Below are positions 7,289 to 13,617 of a stretch of 22,901 nucleotides of DNA, one piece after another. How positions within the stretch are numbered: the stretch's first letter is position 1; each line of letters starts with the position of its first letter. Source of the stretch: Pseudomonadota bacterium. Lineage in GTDB: Bacteria > Pseudomonadota > Alphaproteobacteria > Rhizobiales > Xanthobacteraceae. The stretch lies in contig JAEWBL010000557.1 in NCBI GenBank assembly GCA_023391175.1, positions 1 to 22,901 of the forward strand, in the 5' to 3' direction. The notes beneath the pieces are model-generated. The model did not search any database. It was not told where the DNA came from and saw only the letters and a program-made list of their open reading frames with translations. A program made the position numbers and the translations under genes.

Positions 7289-7390
7289 AGTCCTCCTTCT
7301 AGGCCACGGATTGACGCTGCACACATTCCGCGAAATCCGTCGCCAGACATTGGATCAATCGATCGCTGCGGCGAAACTCCGATAGACAAC

Positions 7391-7861
7391 CTACGGATCC
7401 GTCTTCGGTGATTCGGCGGCGGAGCCAACCGATGGCTCAACAACAAAGCCCTGCTTCGACGCTAATATCGCCAAGGCTTCCTTCAGCTTCTTAAATCTGC
7501 TGGAGCTCGACATCTCCGGATCACACTCAATTTGAGTATGTGCTGGATTGGCCGGATCATCTACTGGCCTATGTATTGCATCGACGCAAAATTTCTTCTC
7601 ATCATCGGGCCCGATTGCAATGTTCGAAACACCGCGCACTTCAGACGTCACGACATGTGTTACGCCATCGCTTTCAGCGAACTTGCAGGCCTCCGGGTCA
7701 GCTCGATATGCGGATCGATCGACTGATGGCTTCATACACCTATCGTTGAAGGCGGTGCTGGTAAAAATTACCTTCCCGTCTACCAACCTATACTGGTCAC
7801 TATCCGCCAAAATGCGGCGATAAAGAAGTTCATCGTCATCAACTTTTGTTATCCCCGTCAT
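7391..7861 (-). CDS. Third gene of TIGR04255 cassette, unknown
   Basis: A 156-residue protein, last in the three-gene operon. The N-terminal motif DDELLYRRI (residues 9-17), then STAFNDRCMKPSVDRSAY (35-52), HVVTSEVRGV (69-78) and NPAHTQI (105-111) form a pattern I associate with a family of small uncharacterised bacterial proteins that start 'DDe.LyRRi' and carry a late 'NPAH' motif. Those conserved polar residues could be an active or binding site. The C-terminal 30 residues look unstructured. ATG 7861 overlaps the previous stop by ATGA, so translation is coupled. No toxin or nuclease signature is certain. Confidence 0.65.
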   Translation of the reverse strand: MTGITKVDDDELLYRRILADSDQYRLVDGKVIFTSTAFNDRCMKPSVDRSAYRADPEACKFAESDGVTHVVTSEVRGVSNIAIGPDDEKKFCVDAIHRPVDDPANPAHTQIECDPEMSSSSRFKKLKEALAILASKQGFVVEPSVGSAAESPKTDP

Positions 7862-8340
7862 CGCCCGAACAGCCAGTTCCAGTAGCCAGCGAATTCAGAA
7901 GCGTTAGATAAAACGCCCATCTCCATTTCATTATCAATGTCAGGACCCCAGACCTTAATATACTCTATATTATTAGTTCCGAAATATATGGTCAGCTTTC
8001 GATGCTTCCACCACCACTCAAATACAATCTCGCCCGACTCGCTTGCGCTAATATGAGGCGGGATCCAAAAGAAGGGAGTCGATGTGGAGACGGCAAAAAT
8101 GGCGTCCAGCCAGAGCCTTGCGTTTACTAACGCCAGCCGTTCCGGTCTCGCACTGCCATTCCCATCCCAATCATCGGGGAGACGAGATAAGTTATCCAGC
8201 TTAGAGCGTTCGCGCATCATTCCGATGTACGTCACCGCACTGCGGGCGACAGGCACGCCGGACAGGTAGTATGATTCAGCGCCACCAGACTCCGAAAACG
8301 TCCACTGGTCATCATCGCGCGAAAGGCTGTATTTTGTCAT
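7858..8340 (-). CDS. Second gene of TIGR04255 cassette, 'LPDDWDG' protein
   Basis: A 160-residue protein with LPDDWDGNG at residues 54-62, followed by a helix (PERLALVNARLWLDAIF), a proline-rich turn (FWIPPHISAS), then strands SGEIVFEWW (102-110) and KLTIYF (115-120). 'LP.dWDG.G' followed by '.G.i.lEW' is a recurrent pattern in small proteins seen beside TIGR04255 genes. No biochemical function is known to me. It overlaps both neighbours by ATGA, so the three proteins are probably made in fixed ratio and may form a complex. Confidence 0.65.
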   Translation of the reverse strand: MTKYSLSRDDDQWTFSESGGAESYYLSGVPVARSAVTYIGMMRERSKLDNLSRLPDDWDGNGSARPERLALVNARLWLDAIFAVSTSTPFFWIPPHISASESGEIVFEWWWKHRKLTIYFGTNNIEYIKVWGPDIDNEMEMGVLSNASEFAGYWNWLFGR

Positions 8341-9068
8341 GATATAAGCGCCCTAAGCTTGTCTGTTATGCATGCCTCGAATGTTCTATTTTTCTCCAGA
8401 CTAAAATTGTTTAGCTTCGTCCATAATTTATACTCATCGTATGGAAACTCTTCATTACTAAAAATATCGATATCCAGAATAGCGGTAAGGTCTCCTTTGC
8501 TCCACTGATTATCACCGGCAAATGTGACCACGACCGACGAGTTTTCAGCGGAATCACAAGCGAATCTCAGCTTCATATGAAACGCGCCCAACGGGCCCAA
8601 TTCTTCTGGAGAGTGGGGAAAAATAGAGAAGTAGTCTTCGATGTCGATCTTGGAAAATGGAAAACTTACTTTATTGACTACCCTGACCGCGCATCTGCTA
8701 ATCGTTCCTATATTGAGCCTCGAAATGTACTTTCTCAATAGAGGAGCAGTCTCTTCCTTGAAGGTGGCCCACGACGAATACGGCGCTAAGTGGCTATAAA
8801 TAAACGACTTTTCTTGAATTTGCAGAACGCGCGTACCATCGGTGTTTTCTAGACGATATCCCGCTTGGCTTAGGGCGCGACGGGTCCCCTCCTCTGGAGA
8901 GGCGGCTGCCGTGTCAATCGTGACCTGCACAACCTGGATGGGTTTTTGGACCGGAAACACCGCCTCGAGTTCGGATGCAAGCTCCGTCAAAATTGCGATG
9001 TCAAACGCATCGGTAACGCCTCGCACGTCGATTACGACCTCAGCTATCGGCGCCCTTGCGTAATGCAT
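8337..9068 (-). CDS. TIGR04255 family protein
   Basis: A 243-residue protein heading the operon. Family features visible: the N-terminal APIAEVVIDVR (residues 6-16), an SSWATFKEETAPLLRKY helix (98-114), the strand RCAVRVVNKVSFPF (125-138) followed by DIEDYF (142-147), LDIDIF (198-203), and a C-terminal helix NRTFEACITDKLRALI (227-242). TIGR04255 proteins are sporadically distributed, of unknown function, and often in mobile regions. The ribosome site AGAGAG lies just upstream of ATG 9068. I counted 25 G/C in the 60 bases 8341-8400, well below the core genes, which suggests horizontal transfer. It is the likely sensor or scaffold of the module, but that is inference. Confidence 0.8.
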   Translation of the reverse strand: MHYARAPIAEVVIDVRGVTDAFDIAILTELASELEAVFPVQKPIQVVQVTIDTAAASPEEGTRRALSQAGYRLENTDGTRVLQIQEKSFIYSHLAPYSSWATFKEETAPLLRKYISRLNIGTISRCAVRVVNKVSFPFSKIDIEDYFSIFPHSPEELGPLGAFHMKLRFACDSAENSSVVVTFAGDNQWSKGDLTAILDIDIFSNEEFPYDEYKLWTKLNNFSLEKNRTFEACITDKLRALIS

Positions 9069-9102
9069 GACTCTCTCTGATTCTTACCCGTTGAGGTTTA
9101 AT

Positions 9103-9116
9103 GTAGTGCTGACTAC
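9103..9116. promoter_or_regulatory. Inverted repeat upstream of TIGR04255 operon
   Basis: GTAGT-GCTG-ACTAC is a perfect 5-bp-arm inverted repeat 35 bp upstream of the TIGR04255 start codon, inside the 116-bp divergent gap shared with the gene at 9185. Its position suits an operator. No regulator is identified. Confidence 0.3.
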
Positions 9117-9184
9117 CCCGCGAGCCAAGGCCATCACTTGCGGAGCGCCCTAGGTATCGAAGCACCTCACTAGGAGCCCTGAAA

Positions 9185-9580
9185 ATGACTAGTTTCCCTA
9201 CGTCCGCGCATGCCATCCCCTCGGTCGACCCTGTTTTTGAGGCCATTGCCAATTTCCGGGAGAAACGACTGACGTTTAAGGCGGCACTCAAGGCGTTGGG
9301 GGAGTACGAGGATCGTTGCACCTCGCGCGGCGTCTCCTGCTTTGACCCTTCGCCCGAGGGCGATGCCATCGAAGGGAGGAGCAACGCGGGCTGCGACGCC
9401 GATACGCAGGCATGGTTGGATTTCCTCAACACGACGCCTACGTCGCGCGAGGGGCTTTTCGCCTATCTCGCCGTAGTGACCGATCAAGAAGGCCATGGCA
9501 TCGGCCCGGTCGATGAGGCCACGATGGGGGCCGTGTGCCGCATCGTCCGCTCGTTCGTGGTGAGTGCACACCAAGCCTGA
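9185..9580 (+). CDS. Small hypothetical protein, paralogue of the 11361 gene
   Basis: A 131-residue protein with SVDPVFEAIANFREKRLTF near the start, a variable middle, and TTPTSREGLFAYLAVV (about 88-103). The protein encoded at 11361-11780 has the same layout: PVDPVYLAIDAVK and TVPTTKAGMVAYLDFI. They are therefore members of one family of small Hyphomicrobiales proteins of unknown function. This copy lacks the twin-arginine-like leader of the other. The ribosome site AGGAG at 9172-9176, 8 bases before the ATG, is strong. It is divergent from the TIGR04255 operon. Confidence 0.65.
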   Translation: MTSFPTSAHAIPSVDPVFEAIANFREKRLTFKAALKALGEYEDRCTSRGVSCFDPSPEGDAIEGRSNAGCDADTQAWLDFLNTTPTSREGLFAYLAVVTDQEGHGIGPVDEATMGAVCRIVRSFVVSAHQA

Positions 9581-9587
9581 AGGTGCC

Positions 9588-9637
9588 AGCCCTACTCGGC
9601 GCGGCCCCCTCAAGGGGGGGGCGTTGTCGCCAGGGCT
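9588..9637 (+). terminator. Nested hairpin after the 9185 gene
   Basis: Outer arms AGCCCT (9588-9593) and AGGGCT (9632-9637) enclose an inner GC hairpin, GCCCCC (9604-9609) with GGGGGC (9617-9622). It starts 7 bases after the stop codon at 9580. No U-run follows, so it may be a weak or Rho-assisted terminator, or a barrier to transcripts arriving from the convergent gene at 9690. Confidence 0.35.
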
Positions 9638-9689
9638 ACGTGATCCGTCGGACGGTGGCGTAGACCCGAACAGGATAATCGCGCCTTGA

Positions 9690-10076
9690 TTAAAAACCTA
9701 ATTTCTTTTTCACTTCTTCAATTTGATCAATAACCTCCTTTTGTTTTTTTGCTGCATCTGCGGAAGCTTTCGCTATACGATCTAAATCTGCTTGATATTT
9801 TTTGTTTGCCTCCTCAATGGCATTCTTGAGCTGATCAAATACGGTTGGAATTTCATCAACCAGACAGACGCAAATAATTCTATTTCCTGTAATCGTCGCT
9901 TTTCTTTTATTAAAGTTGAAATAATTTTTCCAGAAACTGTAGAAGTATCTTTGCCAATCTGCTGTTGGTGTCGCTGAAAGGGCGAATGGTACATTCATAA
10001 GCTGTCCTGTTCCGGCCGCTGCTGCCTCTTTCGGAATGATGTCAACAATCGTTATTTCGGAGAAATTATTGGCCAT
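9690..10076 (-). CDS. AT-rich hypothetical protein with C-terminal coiled coil
   Basis: A 128-residue protein. The first 80 residues look like a compact domain (NFSEITIVDIIP; DWQRYFYSFWKNYFNF; ITGNRIICVCLVDEIP). Residues about 82-128 form a Lys/Glu/Ala-rich coiled coil (AIEEANKKYQADLDRIAK ... VIDQIEEVKKKLGF). I counted 21 G/C in the 60 bases 9781-9840, the lowest I measured here, so this gene was probably acquired separately. An AAGG ribosome site precedes ATG 10076 by about 9 bases. It is a single-gene accessory unit between the 9185 gene and the repressor. No family is recognised, and its role in phage conflict or lysogenic conversion is only a guess. Confidence 0.6.
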   Translation of the reverse strand: MANNFSEITIVDIIPKEAAAAGTGQLMNVPFALSATPTADWQRYFYSFWKNYFNFNKRKATITGNRIICVCLVDEIPTVFDQLKNAIEEANKKYQADLDRIAKASADAAKKQKEVIDQIEEVKKKLGF

Positions 10077-10207
10077 GTCGGCTACCTTCTAGTTAGTTTT
10101 TGGGCGACTGTCCTATGTTTCGTCGCAATAGTTGCATGCGTTCTCTCCCGCACGCAAGCGCGCTCGCAACCCCTCTTGTCGGAGGGGGCGAAGCAGCGCG
10201 GCGTTGA

Positions 10208-10483
10208 TCACCGCTCCTTGCGCAGCCGCACCCCCGGTCCCTCACCATTCTCGGCCACGAAGATCACGCCGGCAGCCTCTAGGGCGGCCCGGATGGCCGC
10301 TAAGTTGTTGGCGATCGGGCTGCGCTTCCCCGTTTCAAAGTCACGGATTGTAGACACTCCCGCGCCGGAGGCCTGAGCGAGTTGGGTCTGCGACCAATTG
10401 ATCAGGGCGCGGGCAGCGCGGCATTGGGCGGGCGTCAGCATCTCTGGAATTCTAATGACCTCATGGTGATGTAGCAAGGTCAT
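10208..10483 (-). CDS. XRE-family transcriptional regulator
   Basis: A 91-residue DNA-binding protein. [42 protein letters not shown] is a textbook XRE helix-turn-helix: [11 protein letters not shown] as helix 2 with turn, [12 protein letters not shown] as the recognition helix region. The end, [20 protein letters not shown], is typical of short alphaproteobacterial XRE repressors. The start is uncertain: ATG 10483 gives 91 residues, while ATG 10441 (MLTPAQ) gives 77, the length most relatives have. It is divergent from the five-gene operon at 10566, and AGGTCAT half-sites crowd the region between, so it probably represses itself and that operon. Confidence 0.85.
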   Translation of the reverse strand: MTLLHHHEVIRIPEMLTPAQCRAARALINWSQTQLAQASGAGVSTIRDFETGKRSPIANNLAAIRAALEAAGVIFVAENGEGPGVRLRKER

Positions 10484-10547
10484 ATCATCTGGTTGACGTG
10501 AACGCTAATAGGTGCATTCTGTGAAGGTCATCGTTTTAATATGACTT
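10455..10547. promoter_or_regulatory. AGGTCAT half-site cluster, candidate XRE operator
   Basis: AGGTCAT occurs at 10477-10483 and 10525-10531 on the plus strand and as ATGACCT at 10455-10461 on the minus strand; a variant ATGACTT lies at 10541-10547. The two plus-strand copies extend to AAGGTCAT and are 48 bp apart. The sites flank the start of the XRE gene and the start region of the divergent operon, as expected for an autoregulated switch. Confidence 0.4.
10493..10520 (+). promoter_or_regulatory. Candidate promoter for the five-gene operon
   Basis: TTGACG (10493-10498) is a good -35 element. The best -10 at 16 bp is CATTCT (10515-10520), which matches poorly. It would start transcription just before the AAGGTCAT at 10524 and about 45 bp before ATG 10566. 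Confidence 0.3.
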
Positions 10548-10565
10548 ACCACAGGAGCAGTTCCA

Positions 10566-10898
10566 ATGCCTCGCACCTCCGCGGCGGCAAACGCCACCGC
10601 TTTGCCCAACGAAACGTCCGAGCGGCAGATCATGCTCGCCTATCTCGAATGGCTTTGGAACGAGCAAATCGCCGTTTGCCGGTCCATTGGCTACACGCAA
10701 GGCATTTACGCCCCAATCGGCACGCCCGTTCGCCAGTTCCATCACCCGCTAGATGGCGCGCCTGAACCGCTGCCGCCCGCCACGCGCGCGAGTGCCGTCA
10801 TGCTTGCGGCCGGTGTGGATATGTCAACGGTTCGTCGCTGGGCTCGGAAGGAGGCCGCTTCACAGATCGCGATGGCGGAGAAGGAGGTGCACCAATGA
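10566..10898 (+). CDS. Hypothetical protein, first gene of five-gene operon
   Basis: A 110-residue protein: a Ser/Thr/Ala-rich N-terminus, a helix with aromatic residues (QIMLAYLEWLWNEQIAVCRSIGY, about 22-44), a loop with FHHPLDGAPEPLPP, and a final helix pair including MSTVRRWARKEAASQIAMAEKE, in which MSTVRRWARKEA resembles a helix-turn-helix recognition segment. The ribosome site AGGAG at 10553-10557 is 8 bases before the ATG. The family is unknown. It overlaps the next gene by ATGA. Confidence 0.6.
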   Translation: MPRTSAAANATALPNETSERQIMLAYLEWLWNEQIAVCRSIGYTQGIYAPIGTPVRQFHHPLDGAPEPLPPATRASAVMLAAGVDMSTVRRWARKEAASQIAMAEKEVHQ

Positions 10899-11116
10899 GC
10901 CGCTTCCATCTTGGACGTGACGCAGCCCCGTCTCTCGCCCTTGGCAGTGAGCCGCTGCGTGACAATCGCGACGAAATGCTCGCCCGAGTTCAGGCATGCC
11001 AGATCGTCGGCGCCCTTCCCGACGATCCGGCCCTGCGCCTCCGGGTGCTGTTCCTGGCCCAACAGATTCACGACGCGGTACTCGGGCCAGTCTGTACGGG
11101 GGAGGCGGTGCAATGA
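10895..11116 (+). CDS. Hypothetical 73-residue protein, second gene of operon
   Basis: The protein begins MSRFHLGRDAAPS and is mostly two predicted helices, EMLARVQACQIVGAL and ALRLRVLFLAQQIHDAVLG. Its start overlaps the upstream stop and its stop overlaps the downstream start, both by ATGA. No family is recognised, and the coding call rests on this coupling and on the GC-rich codon usage. Confidence 0.5.
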   Translation: MSRFHLGRDAAPSLALGSEPLRDNRDEMLARVQACQIVGALPDDPALRLRVLFLAQQIHDAVLGPVCTGEAVQ

Positions 11117-11364
11117 GTGACACCCCCAATGTTGCCGGCGCCATCGCGGCCCTTTCCAGCATGGAAGGCCCCCTCGGTATCGCCGATGGACTCGCCCACG
11201 CCTTGATGCTGGTCGCTGAGAACAGCCCTGAATCTGGAGCGCTGCACTCTCTTGGTTCGGTGATTGTCCAGAATCTGCGCGATGCCTTGGACGCCCATCA
11301 AGCCGCCTGGGAATGCCTTCACGGTCGCGCCGTAACCTTCTCCCTGCCGGAGGTGCCGCAATGA
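11113..11364 (+). CDS. Hypothetical 83-residue protein, third gene of operon
   Basis: A helical protein: VAGAIAALSSMEGPLGIADGLAHALMLVAEN then ALHSLGSVIVQNLRDALDAHQAAWECLHGR. The residues 'IADGLAHALMLVAE' and the later 'LRDALDAHQAAW' suggest a small helical bundle. ATG 11113 is chosen because it overlaps the previous stop (ATGA) and follows GGAGG at 11101-11105. No known family. Confidence 0.55.
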   Translation: MSDTPNVAGAIAALSSMEGPLGIADGLAHALMLVAENSPESGALHSLGSVIVQNLRDALDAHQAAWECLHGRAVTFSLPEVPQ

Positions 11365-11780
11365 GCCGCGCTTACTCTCGGCGGGGCTTCCTCGGCCACG
11401 TCGCCGGGGCCTGCCTCGCCACCACGGCCCTCACCACGGCAACGGCCCAGCCGGTTGATCCGGTCTATCTCGCCATCGATGCCGTGAAGAGCAATCTTCT
11501 CGCCATCGACAACCTCATGGAGCGGCAGGCTGAGCACATTGCCCACCACGGCCGCATGAACGACCAGATGCGCGCCGAAGAGGATGCCGTCCTCTCCGCC
11601 TATGAGGCAGCGGCCCGTGGGTTTCTCAAGACCGTGCCCACCACGAAGGCCGGCATGGTGGCCTATCTCGATTTCATCGCCACCCGTTGGGGCTGGGAAG
11701 GGTGCCAGATGGAGCGCTTCGAGACGGACGCCATGTGCGCCACCTTCCGGGCCTACGTGCAGCGGGAGGGCAGGGCATGA
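11361..11780 (+). CDS. Hypothetical protein with twin-arginine-like leader, fourth gene of operon
   Basis: A 139-residue protein. Residues 1-30 (MSRAYSRRGFLGHVAGACLA, then TTALTTATAQP) look like a Tat signal: RRGFLG, a hydrophobic stretch, and an AQ-type cleavage site near residue 29. The mature part contains VDPVYLAIDAVK, NLMERQAEHIAHH and TVPTTKAGMVAYLDFI, shared with the gene at 9185-9580. Function is unknown. If exported it would act in the periplasm, but such leaders in this family may be vestigial. ATG 11361 overlaps the previous stop by ATGA, and the stop overlaps the next ATG. Confidence 0.6.
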   Translation: MSRAYSRRGFLGHVAGACLATTALTTATAQPVDPVYLAIDAVKSNLLAIDNLMERQAEHIAHHGRMNDQMRAEEDAVLSAYEAAARGFLKTVPTTKAGMVAYLDFIATRWGWEGCQMERFETDAMCATFRAYVQREGRA

Positions 11781-11995
11781 AGCTGGAAGACCTTCCCGCC
11801 CCTGTGCTGCGGCGGCAGATCGAACACGCCATAGAGGCGTTGATAGCCCTGCTAGACGACATCGACGGCGACCCGGACCTAGAGGCCGACGATGCCGACG
11901 ACGAAGAGGACGACAACGGCCTCGCAGATCAGGGCGGACTTACTGAGCAGCGACAACGCTACATCACGCTCGGCGGCGACGGCGCGGACTTCTGA
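11777..11995 (+). CDS. Acidic 72-residue protein, last gene of operon
   Basis: The protein begins with a helix (MKLEDLPAPVLRRQIEHAIEALIALLDDIDGDPDLE) followed by a run of Asp and Glu (residues about 39-47) and a short polar tail. Small acidic proteins of this kind recur beside Hyphomicrobiales prophages. The acidic patch could mimic DNA or bind a basic partner, which is only speculation. It overlaps the previous gene by ATGA and ends the operon. Confidence 0.55.
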   Translation: MKLEDLPAPVLRRQIEHAIEALIALLDDIDGDPDLEADDADDEEDDNGLADQGGLTEQRQRYITLGGDGADF

Positions 11996-12003
11996 CACCC
12001 TTC

Positions 12004-12030
12004 GGTCCGGCCGCACTTCCCGGCCGGGCC
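12004..12030 (+). terminator. GC hairpin after the five-gene operon
   Basis: GGTCCGGCCG (12004-12013) pairs with CGGCCGGGCC (12021-12030) around a 7-base loop, with one G-U pair. It starts 9 bases after the last stop codon. No U-run follows immediately, so it is a hairpin terminator candidate of moderate strength. Confidence 0.45.
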
Positions 12031-12063
12031 GATTCCTCCACAAAGCGCAATCCTCACGCTCTT

Positions 12064-12114
12064 GTTACCCGTATCGATACCCTGGCGAGATTTTCGCCAC
12101 CGGCTTAGGGTAAC
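12064..12114. other. Nested palindrome cluster beside tRNA-Lys, candidate attachment-region sites
   Basis: GTTACCC (12064-12070) and GGGTAAC (12108-12114) form outer inverted arms. Inside lie the perfect palindrome GTATCGATAC (12071-12080), which includes GATACCC at 12076-12082, and the hairpin TGGCGA (12083-12088) with TCGCCA (12094-12099). The cluster is 38 bp from the tRNA 3' end. Repeated short sites near a tRNA junction resemble integrase arm or excisionase sites. Confidence 0.4.
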
Positions 12115-12151
12115 TTCGTTCAAGATTTTCTTTTGATTTTAAGGGGTTAGG

Positions 12152-12227
12152 TGGTGAGCCCGTCGGGATTCGAACCCGAGACCCCATGATTAAAAGTCAC
12201 GTGCTCTACCGGCTGAGCTACGGGCTC
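12152..12227 (-). tRNA. tRNA-Lys (UUU)
   Basis: A 76-base tRNA on the minus strand. The acceptor stem is GAGCCCG paired with CGGGCTC, then discriminator A and an encoded CCA (12152-12154). The D arm is GCTC..GAGC, and the anticodon stem CGTGA/TCATG closes the loop CTTTTAA with anticodon TTT. The variable loop is GGGTC and the T arm is TCGGG-TTCGAAT-CCCGA. All stems pair, with one G-U in the anticodon stem. Its 3' end faces the prophage, the orientation expected if an integrase used the 3' end as attachment site. No U-run terminator follows. Confidence 0.96.
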
Positions 12228-12238
12228 ACTTGACGCGT

Positions 12239-12267
12239 TGGTTAGGGTGCGAAGGCGGCGGGGTCAA
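12239..12267 (-). promoter_or_regulatory. Candidate tRNA-Lys promoter
   Basis: On the minus strand TTGACC (12262-12267) is a near-consensus -35, 17 bp before a weak -10, TAACCA (12239-12244), which ends 11 bases before the tRNA 5' end. The spacing fits; the -10 is poor. Confidence 0.35.
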
Positions 12268-12378
12268 GGCCGGGTGGGGCGGATGTCCCGGCATTTCGCC
12301 GGGGGCAGCGCGGGCGCGGGCATTGACCGGGCAGGATGGCTTCCGCACCATGGTCGCTCAATTGCTTCTGGAATTGCC

Positions 12379-13545
12379 ATGCCGGTCAACAACCACATCG
12401 CTGCCCGCGCCGACGAAATCGCGGCCTGGCGGCAGGATTTCCACCGCCATCCCGAACTGATGTACGACCTCGACCGCACCAGCGCTTCGGTTGCGGAGAA
12501 GCTGCGCGCCTTCGGCTGCGACGAGGTCATCACCGGCATCGGCCGCACCGGCGTGGTGGGGATCGTTCGCGGCAAGGGGGATGGCCCGCTCATCGGCCTG
12601 CGCGCCGACATGGACGCGCTGCCCATTCTGGAAAAGACCGGCGCCGCCTATGCGTCCGAGACTCCCGGCAAGATGCACGCCTGTGGCCATGACGGGCACA
12701 CCGCCATGTTGCTCGGCGCTGCGCGCCATCTGGCGGAAACCCGCGCCTTCTCCGGCACGGCGGTGCTCATCTTCCAGCCGGCGGAAGAGGGTGGGGCCGG
12801 TGCCAAGGCGATGATCGACGACGGCCTGTTCGCGCGCTTCCCCGTCCGCGAAGTCTACGGCATGCACAATCTGCCGGGGCTGGAGGTGGGCCGCTTCGCC
12901 ATGCGGCCGGGCGGCATCATGGCCTCGGCCGACCATATCGAGATCGTGGTGGACGGGCGCGGTGCCCACGCCGCCCGGCCCAACCAGGGCGTGGACGTGG
13001 TGCTCACCGGCGCCGCCATCGTGATGGCGCTGCAGCAGATCGTCTCGCGCAACGTGGATCCGCTGGAGGCGGCGGTGGTTTCCATCGCCATGTTCCATGC
13101 GGGCGAGGCGGACAATGTGCTGCCGCCCTCGGCCACCCTCGTCGGCACCGCTCGCACGCTGGACCAGGGCGTGCGCGCGCAGCTGCGTGAGCGCATCCGG
13201 CAGGTGGCGGAGGGCGTTGCCGCCGCTTATGGGGCCACCGCCACGGTGAGTTTCAAGGAAGGCTATCCCGTCACCAGCAACCACGCCGATCAGGTGGCCT
13301 TCGCCGCCGAGGTGGCGAGCGAGGTGGCCGGCGCCTCGGAGGTGGACGCCGCCGCGCCGCCGCTGATGGCGGCCGAGGACTTCGCCTACATGCTGGAGGA
13401 GAAGCCGGGCGCCTACATCTTCATCGGCAACGGTCCGTCCGCCGGCCTGCACCATCCGCAGTACGACTTTGCCGATGCCGCGATTCCCTATGGGGCGTCC
13501 TATTGGGTGCGGCTGGTGGAGCGGGCGCTGCCGCTGACGGCGTGA
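12379..13545 (+). CDS. M20 family amidohydrolase (hippurate hydrolase type)
   Basis: A 388-residue cytosolic zinc peptidase of the M20D type, which cleaves N-acyl amino acids or related amides. It has FHRHPEL (21-27), RADMDALP (75-82), the metal site HACGHDGHT (100-108, Cys102 and His104), QPAEEGGAGA (133-142, Glu136/Glu137), YGMHNLPG (160-167, His163), the dimerisation domain with GRGAHAARPNQGVD, and a terminal GLHHPQYDF histidine. ATG 12379 gives the family's usual length; the frame stays open upstream but the added residues are Arg/Gly-rich and unlike the family. The ribosome site is weak. The 151 bp between it and the tRNA hold only the tRNA promoter candidate. The exact substrate cannot be told. 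Confidence 0.92.
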   Translation: MPVNNHIAARADEIAAWRQDFHRHPELMYDLDRTSASVAEKLRAFGCDEVITGIGRTGVVGIVRGKGDGPLIGLRADMDALPILEKTGAAYASETPGKMHACGHDGHTAMLLGAARHLAETRAFSGTAVLIFQPAEEGGAGAKAMIDDGLFARFPVREVYGMHNLPGLEVGRFAMRPGGIMASADHIEIVVDGRGAHAARPNQGVDVVLTGAAIVMALQQIVSRNVDPLEAAVVSIAMFHAGEADNVLPPSATLVGTARTLDQGVRAQLRERIRQVAEGVAAAYGATATVSFKEGYPVTSNHADQVAFAAEVASEVAGASEVDAAAPPLMAAEDFAYMLEEKPGAYIFIGNGPSAGLHHPQYDFADAAIPYGASYWVRLVERALPLTA

Positions 13546-13555
13546 GCCCTCCAAG

Positions 13556-13611
13556 CCCGCGCGGCGTTTGAGCGAGGCAAGACGTCCCCGCGCGGCGTTT
13601 GAGCGGGGCAA
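13556..13611. repeat. 25-bp direct repeat, two copies
   Basis: Copies at 13556-13580 and 13587-13611 differ at one base (A at 13574, G at 13605). They start 11 bp after the amidohydrolase stop, in the short gap between two convergent genes. Their origin could be local slippage or a fragment of a dispersed repeat. Confidence 0.7.
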
Positions 13612-13617
13612 AGCGCC

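Larger units (their letters stand above)
1..12151. mobile_element. Prophage-like element, incomplete, beside tRNA-Lys
   Basis: The segment carries terminase, tail-completion, tail-chaperone and tape-measure genes, a XRE repressor and many small unknown genes. It ends immediately at the 3' end of a tRNA-Lys gene, a classic integration target. Base composition is mixed: I counted 21 G/C in the 60 bases 9781-9840 and 25 of 60 in 8341-8400, against 40 of 60 in core gene DNA at 15601-15660. Portal, capsid protease, major capsid, tail-tip, holin and integrase genes are not seen. The left end lies outside the window, so an integrase could be there. The right boundary at the tRNA is inferred; no duplicated tRNA end was found within the window. 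Confidence 0.75.

Noticed and set aside
12118..12140. T-rich tract as a terminator for tRNA-Lys
   Set aside because: The T-run is on the plus strand, whereas the tRNA is transcribed from the minus strand, which is A-rich here.
12358..13611. 417-residue minus-strand frame opposite the amidohydrolase
   Set aside because: Antisense of a gene with complete M20 metal-site motifs; composition is typical of high-GC shadows.
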